DNA from: a virus
IMG/VR virus record: IMGVR_UViG_3300025325_001564
Span: 1-21,700 of that record
DNA length: 21,700 nucleotides
Reading direction: 5' to 3' (one strand)
Below the pieces are notes generated by a model. The model made no database searches, was not told where the DNA came from, and worked only from the letters and a program-made list of their open reading frames with translations. Below are positions 17,101-21,700 of the stretch, piece by piece. Position 1 is the first letter of the stretch. Every line of letters begins with the position of its first letter. Position numbers and translations under genes: made by a program.

Positions 17101-19936
17101 TTCTGCGAGTAGTGCTGGCAAAGTTCTCGCGGGATGGATTGGAAAAGGTGCGGAGAACAAACACTTGCCTCCGTTCTTTTTGACATCTCCATTGGAATTT
17201 AGAAGGGGCTTGTTCGCGGGGTTGATGGATACCGACGGATCGATTTCGGTTTCTACAGCTAAAAGCAAGCCTCAGTTGATGTCCAATTTTACGAGCATCA
17301 GTTTGCGCCTGGTTCGTGAGGTACTGTTATTAGCGGCGTCACTAGGAGTACGTGGACGTATCACGGCTTTTAAGTCGTCCTCTACAGGTAAGCCCTCATG
17401 GATAGTTAGCTTCTCAAACTACGATGTCAAGAGGTGGGGCGGCGCAGGTATGGCGTGCTCACATAAACTGGAGCTATTACGTTCAATCGAGATAGGGATT
17501 ACCCCATCTCTCGTGCGCCACGATCTTGTTCCTATCTCTGTTTCCTTGGCCCAGCACATCTACAAAAGTATTCCTATGGAACGCAGCGCCCCGCAGGCTC
17601 GCAAGAATGCGTATTTCAACTTTAACAAGGCAGCGAAAGAAGGCTATGTAACACGAGATGCTGCTGAACGAGTCACATCTTACGTGTCAATAAATCAGAT
17701 TGTGGCCCACCCCGATGGCGCTCTGTGGTGGAACATCGTCCAGCAGACGGATGTTACGTGGGACATGGTGGAATCCGTGGAGGTCACGGGTATTCGGGAG
17801 ACGGGTTACGACCTCACGGTCCCGGGGCACGAGACCTTTATGAACGTCGAGGGTGTCGTGCTGTCCAACACCGTATCGGTCTACGTCCCGGCCACCGAGG
17901 CGGCGAAGGAAGAGGCCAAGGGTCTCGTCCCGAGCCGGAACCTCTTCGGCGTGAAGTCCGGATCCCTGATGCACAAGCCCCAGCATGAGCAGCAGTTGGG
18001 GCTTTACCTGTTGACCGAGGAGGGGAGGAACACAAACCAGGTGTTCCAAAGTTTCGACAAATTGATGGAAGCGTATGGCCGTCGACAGGTTCGCCTCCAG
18101 GACGTCGTGACCTTTGGGGGGCGCAAGACGACCTTAGGACGCCTCCTGGTGGCCAACGCGATCCCCATGGGTCGTCTACATGACGACTGGTACCAGAAGA
18201 TCGCGTACGACCGAAAATTCCGTCTGGACAAACATCAGGTCAACAGCCTGATGGTCCAGGTGGGCAAGACCCAGCCGGCCGATTTCCCCCAGTTCCTCAC
18301 GACCATGCGGCAACTGGGGGACAAGGCTGCCTTTACCCTCGGGGCGTCGGTCAGCATGGCGGATCTCAAGCCGATGAAAGATTTGGCCAAGCATCTTCCC
18401 AACGCCACGGACTCGGTCCGCCGGATCGAACAGTACAGCACGGCCCGTGATAAGGTCGAGCACGAGGCCAAGCGCCGGCTCTCGGCCCAGGACAACGGGT
18501 TGTACAAGACCGTTGTCTCGGGTGCCCGGGGGACATTCGACCAGTTGAAGCAGATTGTCTTATCGCCTGGCATGATTTCAACGGAGGCGGGCCGCGTGGC
18601 CCCCAAGCCGATCAACCGGTCGTATGCCGAAGGCTTGAAACTCGGGGACTACTGGACCACACTCCACGGGGCTCGGCTTGGCATGATCTCGAAGTCCCGC
18701 GGGACCGCGCTCCCGGGGTACCTGTCCCGCCAGATCATCAGCACGGTGGCAGATGCCCGGGTTACCACGGAAGATTGCCAGACGAGCCAGGGGATATACG
18801 AGGATGTGAAGAGTCGTGACATCATCGGGCGTTACCTGGCCAAGGCCCAGAAGATCGGGAACAAGTCAGTAGCTAAGGACACTCTTGTGGATGGCACGGT
18901 CGTGATGTCGGCCCGCAACGCAGGGGTATCGAAACTGTTGGTCAGGACTCCGTTGAAATGTGAAGCTCATGATGGCATCTGTGCCAAGTGTTTTGGCCGG
19001 TGGCACGACGGTAACGATCCGTCCGTCGGTACCAACATCGGGGTGATCAGTGGCCAGTCCCTTGGGGAACCCACGACCCAGTTGTCCATGAAGCTGTTTC
19101 ATGAAGGCGGCGTGGCATCCAAGGCTTCGAAACTCGTGGATCAGTTCGCCGTGGCCGAGACCCTGCTGAAAGCGCCGCTTCGTCTTAAGGACGAGGCCGT
19201 CCTGAGCCAGGTGACCGGTACCGTGACATCGATCAACAAGACCGCGACCGGATGGAAGGTCTTCGTTGGGACCAAGGAACAATTTGTCCCGGCGTCCAGG
19301 ACCCTGGAGGTTAAGGTTGGGACCAAGGTTCAACAAGGGGACAAGATTTCGTCTGGTCAGGTGAATGTCCACCAGCTCGCCAGCCTCGCGGGCATTGGGG
19401 CCGCGCAGAACCACATGGTAGGGTCTCTCCACGAACTCTACGGACCCCTTGGGGTTGACAAGCGCCACATCGAAACGGTGGTGCGCCACATGACTGACCT
19501 CGGGGTGGTGGATCAGGCCGACGGTGCCTCGGGGTTCGGGCGTGGTGATGTCGTCTCGATGGCCAAGATCGAGGCGTTCAACCGCCGCTACATGGCGCCC
19601 GACTGGGCCATTGGAAAAAAACTGGCGGAGAAGTACCTCAAGTATGGCCGTGGCACCGAGGTGACGGACCTGGTGGCCAAGGACCTCAAGGATCACAATA
19701 TCAATAGGGTCAAGATTGAAGATGGCGGGGCTGTCAAGGCCAACCCAATGATCCGGGGGGTCAACACCATGCCCTTGATCCGGACGGATGATTGGGCAGC
19801 CAAGATGTCGTTCGAGCGACTCCGCGGCACCATGGAGACCGGGGTCCTGACGGCCGCGAAGGCCGACATAGCGGGTCGGTGGCCCCTGCCGTCCATCGGG
19901 TTCGGCAAGATTCAAGATCCCAAAACAGCAGGGTAA
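11102..19936 (+). CDS. Fused beta-beta' RNA polymerase with two inteins
   Basis: The 2944-residue precursor would be spliced to about 2074 residues. Beta landmarks are: a GPGGISDP segment followed by IHSSHMGFLDPIKTPEG (374-390), LRVAYVPWKGLLFEDALAIS, GRHGNKG (774-780), MNP interrupted by intein 1 and continued as SVVGRVNLGQ, and a C-terminal clamp segment GGSEGGQSIGILDTYAL. Beta' begins near residue 1364 (DIETMSAGELKNP). It carries the catalytic ADFDGD (Asp1742, 1744, 1746) interrupted by intein 2, a bridge helix (GARLGMISKSRG), zinc-site cysteines C2559, C2620, C2627 and C2630, and a trigger loop with GQSLGEPTTQ and MKLFH (H2667). The N-terminal beta' zinc ribbon is missing. The GTG start lies three bases after the portal stop, with no good ribosome site. 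No alpha or sigma gene is seen nearby. Confidence 0.95.
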   Translation: MAYFTTEESDGHAKDAVERAIKEVFTDITVGDKTLRLDGVQVDQRLDPQDYESQRQTKLKSGVWGMSVSGLFSLLDQNGKVKDTGRVKLMTLPQKTARHTFIFGGQEYQFDTQFRLKPGIYTRVTDAGEFASRISAEGKYYRNTEIFFDPQTKVYTLGVGTSHVPLATLLDLMGVSVQELELAVGKEVATANLGKAKPGDYSKLYKALFDLDPGPKPDYQVIVQALHDSKLDPDATEYTTGMRLSSVDKTAILTTMKKLFKLVRGETEEDDPNSLVTKSVHYYEDYLREWILKHGSEVRRKISNKLPHANKVEDTISTSILMPAIGKLFTATPLAQRREQHNVVDILSGTGKTTLRGPGGISDPNMIRDDMRTIHSSHMGFLDPIKTPEGSTIGTTLFLSSLARKRGNELVATFMDVKTGKEVDLTPKQVFDTVVAFPDEYDFEVKPPKAKSSKVMASHRGDVRDYPPSEVQYVPASQAGLFHHTTNLIPFLRSNNGVRAMTASRQIEQAISLTHREAPLVQLKYGRSDSTAEQGFGRYLGASLSLVDGEVSSVRQGKIIVKDKAGASSVVNTYRDFPLNNSKGYINSEALVSVGDKVKKGQVLADTNYTKNGTLALGTNLRVAYVPWKGLLFEDALAISESAATKLTSDHLHQFVVELGEKSISGRDKFRNYFPNNISHAQSQKLDSDGVITVGQEVSRGDYLYAGMFEKEVDPDSEAILRVGTRAFQSFGDSSIQWEKDYPGVVTAVEKFAKKYIVHVKTKEPAVEGDKLVGRHGNKGIISKIVPDAEMPHDLEGKPFEILMNPACYDDKTEVLTENGWLPFSQVSQGDVVASMHPNGELVYESVLAVHRSFYVGPMYRIKNKKLDLMVTPNHRMYTRKGDSNEKSPYEINEAKKIFGQRRYYLKNSEKWVGSSAEVVRFGEPEDRDGTGPKADPRKLEIAPSEFAEFLGVFIAEGWACRREGGIYDVGLSQSQRLNPDKCVEIERFLALLPWSFSRRERDNGQVEWTARNRELCLWLMEHVGTGAKNKRIPRQALAWPSATLELLLNGLMLGDGSTRNSPQTSHYDNRRYFTASKGLADDVQELALKLGVSAQITTQISCFRETVTDIFVVSFLKRSTPSVNWPGKKHAQVEKWVHYEGDVFCLTVPSGLLYVRRNGVPVWSGNSVVGRVNLGQVYETLVGKVAAKTGNPVVVDNFASEQDNHKYVADMLKKHGLQDREIVVDPVDGPTENPVLTGNQYIFKLTHQVDKKLSARGAVSKTTGERLQYTGDKIPSKGGSEGGQSIGILDTYALLANGATANLKEMFSYKGDAQNALFWSTLKNGGVLPAAEVPFTATKFLALLEAMGVHVKKDGNSLQLLPMTDRDIETMSAGELKNPGQALDAKLRPYQGGIFDSQRTGGLHGKKYTHMNLPFPVVNPVTRDGAVRLLAYHHPDHGGTLVDKILEGHLGLNKKGDIVPVVEATVVGGAAVQNLLARIDVDKSLKTVEQDLETAAPSNVNTINKTRKYLKALKELGYTADQAYCLTKFPVLPPLFRPIVVNKNGTISNEDINELYRKLGETIEAVNQGDKKLPPEMMAQRSAAIQDMVDAVAISGYSAHNRTMKGVMQLISGTSPKYGFYQKKVLKRRQDLSARSTIVPNPELDVDTIEVPDKALWELFGPFVTRSLVQSGYPVAKAAEHVKDKTEVAKTALLNELKDRPVLMKRDPVLHKFGIQAFHAKSSSGNTIRIPPSVTTGYGADFDGDQILDTVVVFATDSVLCQHILEQGAEDMTARLKTVLPTMDIHGMVFLLDLQDFPHGELIGAKQGEKGPIEFYAVPNGVYVLALDETVGALVWSPVTVWSKHLDREIEIITLASGRQIVSDDDPRAVYGMAAGTLLYGRFQPATAVESRVLVPRGQRLSIPEILHNAFTGAENSNRPRSHQVFPEVVLTEKLGYFLGAAAGDGWVSSIDQICLASIDDDVVLRFAEGLAEMMQTGLVPFSLAHVTTSYGESRRASFSASSAGKVLAGWIGKGAENKHLPPFFLTSPLEFRRGLFAGLMDTDGSISVSTAKSKPQLMSNFTSISLRLVREVLLLAASLGVRGRITAFKSSSTGKPSWIVSFSNYDVKRWGGAGMACSHKLELLRSIEIGITPSLVRHDLVPISVSLAQHIYKSIPMERSAPQARKNAYFNFNKAAKEGYVTRDAAERVTSYVSINQIVAHPDGALWWNIVQQTDVTWDMVESVEVTGIRETGYDLTVPGHETFMNVEGVVLSNTVSVYVPATEAAKEEAKGLVPSRNLFGVKSGSLMHKPQHEQQLGLYLLTEEGRNTNQVFQSFDKLMEAYGRRQVRLQDVVTFGGRKTTLGRLLVANAIPMGRLHDDWYQKIAYDRKFRLDKHQVNSLMVQVGKTQPADFPQFLTTMRQLGDKAAFTLGASVSMADLKPMKDLAKHLPNATDSVRRIEQYSTARDKVEHEAKRRLSAQDNGLYKTVVSGARGTFDQLKQIVLSPGMISTEAGRVAPKPINRSYAEGLKLGDYWTTLHGARLGMISKSRGTALPGYLSRQIISTVADARVTTEDCQTSQGIYEDVKSRDIIGRYLAKAQKIGNKSVAKDTLVDGTVVMSARNAGVSKLLVRTPLKCEAHDGICAKCFGRWHDGNDPSVGTNIGVISGQSLGEPTTQLSMKLFHEGGVASKASKLVDQFAVAETLLKAPLRLKDEAVLSQVTGTVTSINKTATGWKVFVGTKEQFVPASRTLEVKVGTKVQQGDKISSGQVNVHQLASLAGIGAAQNHMVGSLHELYGPLGVDKRHIETVVRHMTDLGVVDQADGASGFGRGDVVSMAKIEAFNRRYMAPDWAIGKKLAEKYLKYGRGTEVTDLVAKDLKDHNINRVKIEDGGAVKANPMIRGVNTMPLIRTDDWAAKMSFERLRGTMETGVLTAAKADIAGRWPLPSIGFGKIQDPKTAG
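13523..14602 (+). mobile_element. Intein 1 (360 aa) with LAGLIDADG endonuclease, in the beta part
   Basis: Residues 808-1167 of the polymerase precursor. The intein begins with Cys808 and ends with Asn1167 followed by Ser1168. Removal restores MNPA joined to SVVGRVNLGQ, matching the beta segment LNPLGVPSRMNIGQ. Block A reads CYDDKTEVLTENGW. Block B has T872 and H875 in MVTPNHR, and block F is FCLTVPSGLLYVRRNG. The residue before Asn is Gly instead of the usual His. Two LAGLIDADG motifs, LGVFIAEGW (E957) and LLLNGLMLGDGS (D1056), are intact, so the homing endonuclease may be active. Local composition is much more AT-rich than the exteins: hand counts gave 70 of 180 GC at 13621-13800 and 71 of 120 at 13381-13500, which supports recent acquisition. 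Confidence 0.93.
16340..17869 (+). mobile_element. Intein 2 (510 aa), atypical Gln-start, with LAGLIDADG endonuclease
   Basis: Residues 1747-2256 of the precursor. Alignment of the exteins (ADFDGD joined to TVSVYVP, against DFDGDQMAVHVP of bacterial beta') places the first intein residue at Gln1747, the last at Asn2256 and Thr2257 as the +1 residue. Block B reads GRQIVSDDDP: Ser1864 and Asp1867 occupy the usual Thr and His positions. Block F is GYDLTVPGHETF (D2237, H2243), and Ser2255 precedes the terminal Asn. LAGLIDADG motifs are LGYFLGAAAGDGW (D1946) and LFAGLMDTDGSI (D2043 or D2045), apparently intact. About 50 extra residues separate the N-terminus from block B compared with intein 1. 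Most of the intein is lower in GC than its exteins, but the last ~170 bases match the surrounding gene. Confidence 0.9.
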
Positions 19937-21057
19937 TGGTGCTGAACCGCGATGATCAGCTCACGAGCCTGAAGTTACCAGACCCTGGGGGCGGGTGGGT
20001 ACCGCCGGATCGGCCTGTCCTGATTGAAACGGCGGAAGTCGTGCGGGTGGATCCAGATCTGTGGACGTGTGATCTGGAATGCAAGTTCTCGGGCCGTAGA
20101 CCGTCGAACATTGAGATCGGGGGCCTGGGGGTCAGTCGCAACGGCACCATGATGGGGTACATGCCCCAGGTGGGGGACAAGTGCATCGTGGCCCACCTGT
20201 CGGACGTCCGGAGCCCCGTGATCCTGATGTTCCTCCCGGTGGTGGCCCAGAGGGGCTACGCCCGGGGTCGCCGCAAGGCCATGCGGCCGGGTGACACCAT
20301 GATGTCGTCGGAATCAGGGAACTACGTCCACGTGCATGCCGGTGGAATCGTCGACATCGCGGCCGACCCCGTGACCCGCCGGATCTTCATCCCCCTGCTC
20401 CACCAGATCAAGGACATCTGTGAAAACTATACCCTCGAGACCGCCGGGGGCGAGTTCCGTTGGAAGAACCGTCGGGATGAGAAGGGGATCGACGGGACCC
20501 CGGTGGAGCTGGTCTACGAGGTCAAGGAATTCAGCAAGGGTGAGGTGGTCTTGGTGTTGAAGCAAGGGAACGTGACCGACGTGACCGACATGCCAGACCG
20601 TCCCGTGGACCACAGGGCTGTGCAAAAGGATGGCGAAGAAGTGTTTCGCTGCACTGTCGACCGGGCCGGTAACCTCAAGGTCACGGCCGCGAGCACGACG
20701 CTCGAATTCACTGATGATTTCGACATGACGGTCGAGGGTGAATTCAACATGTCGGCTACCGGGAAGGCGAAACTAAATGGAGACTCAGGCGTAGAATTGG
20801 CAAATGCCACGGAACCAGCGGTCTTGGGCACGACCCTCAAGACCCAGTTGGAGGCGTTCCTCACGGGTATGTCCGTCTTGATGGACAGCCTGGCGGCCAC
20901 GGGGGCCGCCTTGGCTGTTGCGGCGCAAGGTCCTTTGGCAGCCCTACAACCTGGGTTCCAGCAGATTGCCCCTGCGGTCACGACTACCAAGGGGTCGATC
21001 GAGACGTTCAAGACTTCCCTGGCCCAGGCGTTGGCTCGTGACACCAAACTATCGTAG
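19936..21057 (+). CDS. Baseplate/spike-like virion protein (gpV/gp5-type)
   Basis: The 373-residue product starts at an ATG sharing its A with the polymerase stop (TAATG). The frame is open further upstream, but that part is an out-of-frame reading of the polymerase gene. Residues about 25-115 look like an OB-fold of the kind found at the base of phage membrane-piercing spikes, with PQVGDKCIVAHLSDVRSPVIL. Residues about 245-310 show short alternating beta strands (NLKVTAASTTLEFTDDFD, then MTVEGEFNMSATGKAKL) suited to a needle or beta-helix. The C-terminal part (AVLGTTLKTQLEAF onwards) is helical. This suggests a tail-tip hub or spike protein of a contractile or long-tailed phage. Translational coupling to the polymerase places both in one late transcript. 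Family assignment is by pattern only. Confidence 0.7.
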   Translation: MVLNRDDQLTSLKLPDPGGGWVPPDRPVLIETAEVVRVDPDLWTCDLECKFSGRRPSNIEIGGLGVSRNGTMMGYMPQVGDKCIVAHLSDVRSPVILMFLPVVAQRGYARGRRKAMRPGDTMMSSESGNYVHVHAGGIVDIAADPVTRRIFIPLLHQIKDICENYTLETAGGEFRWKNRRDEKGIDGTPVELVYEVKEFSKGEVVLVLKQGNVTDVTDMPDRPVDHRAVQKDGEEVFRCTVDRAGNLKVTAASTTLEFTDDFDMTVEGEFNMSATGKAKLNGDSGVELANATEPAVLGTTLKTQLEAFLTGMSVLMDSLAATGAALAVAAQGPLAALQPGFQQIAPAVTTTKGSIETFKTSLAQALARDTKLS

Positions 21058-21066
21058 ACTAGAGTC

Positions 21067-21700
21067 ATGGCGAACCTGTTCAAACCCAAGCCCCAGTTGA
21101 CCGACACGTTCGAGAAGGCCGCGAGCCTCAGTATCCAGTTGGCCAACCCGCCGGAGGACTGGGAATCCGAGATCACGGACTACGCCTACCGGTTGCACCC
21201 CTGGCTCGTGGACTTTACCATCGCGATCGAGTTTCTCAAGAAGTTGCCGGATCGTCAGTATGGGATCGGGAGCATCTTGGTGTCGGCCAAGCAGCCAATT
21301 TCGCCCGAGCGTCAGCTCGGAAGCGCCTTCCAGCAAGGACCACAAAGTCAAGGAGCTGAGCAGGAGGTAATGGCCAGTATCCCGTTGATCATTGCCGAGG
21401 GGACCCTCGCGCCGCTCGATATCTTCATCTCGGGATCAACGGTCTGTGCCCTGGACGAAGACAATTTCAAACGCAAGGCTGGGGAACTCACCCAGATGGG
21501 CAAGTATACGGGCCGGATTTCGTCCGACCCCACGCTCATTGGGTACCTATGGCCACCGTCCCGTACGTTCTTTTTTGGGTCCGGGGGCATGGACATGGGG
21601 TCCGCCATGATGGGGGGTGTCAAGCTGGCGGAAGACAGTCGTCTCGACGATGCCAAGTTTTTCTACAAGGCCCAGCTTCTTGGGGTTGAGGAACTTGAGA
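21067..21700 (+). CDS. Probable virion protein, 3' end beyond the window
   Basis: An ATG at 21067, nine bases after the previous stop, opens a frame of 211 codons that continues past the window. It begins MANLFKPKPQLTDTFEKAAS. The N-terminal part is acidic and aromatic (HPWLVDFTIAIEF), followed by a Gln-rich linker near residue 95. After that comes a segment SIPLIIAEGTLAPLDIFISG whose look recalls structural proteins next to portal or tail genes, but I cannot name a family. The ribosome site is weak. Position after the baseplate-like gene supports a role in the virion. Confidence 0.65.
   Translation, partial: MANLFKPKPQLTDTFEKAASLSIQLANPPEDWESEITDYAYRLHPWLVDFTIAIEFLKKLPDRQYGIGSILVSAKQPISPERQLGSAFQQGPQSQGAEQEVMASIPLIIAEGTLAPLDIFISGSTVCALDEDNFKRKAGELTQMGKYTGRISSDPTLIGYLWPPSRTFFFGSGGMDMGSAMMGGVKLAEDSRLDDAKFFYKAQLLGVEELE

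Noticed and set aside
16340-17869. Intein 2 read as an ordinary inserted domain of beta' rather than an intein
   Set aside because: It falls next to the invariant catalytic Asp residues, contains both LAGLIDADG motifs and a block F, and its removal restores the extein alignment without gap.
18866-19915. A 349-codon minus-strand frame opposite the end of the polymerase
   Set aside because: The plus strand encodes conserved beta' motifs throughout this stretch. The antisense frame has shadow-like composition.
20574-20591. Tandem 9-base repeat in the spike-like gene
   Set aside because: Only two copies, encoding VTDVTD within the protein, with no sign of a wider repeat array.

Overview
The window looks like part of the genome of a tailed double-stranded DNA phage, or a prophage or metagenomic fragment of one. 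Coding density is nearly complete, genes overlap by ATGA or TAATG junctions, and there are two blocks of opposite polarity. The left block (about 1-7487, minus strand) is a DNA replication and repair operon. The right block (7477-21700, plus strand) is a virion module. Base composition is GC-rich. No tRNA, rRNA, CRISPR array, insertion sequence, integrase or convincing terminator was seen. The host cannot be deduced.

The minus-strand operon, read from 7487 leftwards, encodes: a superfamily-2 DExH helicase; an iron-sulfur uracil-DNA-glycosylase-like protein; four small proteins I do not recognise; a DnaB/RecA-fold replicative helicase; a short DnaG-type primase with a CHCC zinc site and a TOPRIM domain; a protein with two zinc ribbons; and an unrecognised gene cut by the left edge. 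Helicase and primase share one base (TAATG), so they are probably translated together as the core of a phage replisome.

The plus-strand block encodes: a protein of unknown role that starts inside the first codons of the divergent helicase gene; a second unknown protein; a probable portal protein carrying an inserted zinc ribbon; a 2944-residue reading frame; a baseplate/spike-like protein; and a partial, probably structural, protein.

The 2944-residue frame (11102-19936) is the centrepiece. It is a multisubunit-type RNA polymerase whose beta and beta' subunits are fused in one polypeptide, interrupted by two LAGLIDADG-containing inteins. Removing them leaves about 2074 residues. Intein 1 (360 aa) sits in the conserved beta active-site segment. 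Intein 2 (510 aa) sits directly after the catalytic Asp triad of beta'. Intein 2 is unusual: it appears to start with Gln, lacks the block B histidine, has Ser before its terminal Asn, and is followed by Thr. Unspliced precursor should be catalytically dead, so splicing may gate a phage polymerase. Its gene lies between portal and baseplate genes, which raises the possibility that it is a virion-packaged polymerase. No alpha, omega or sigma homologue is visible in the window.
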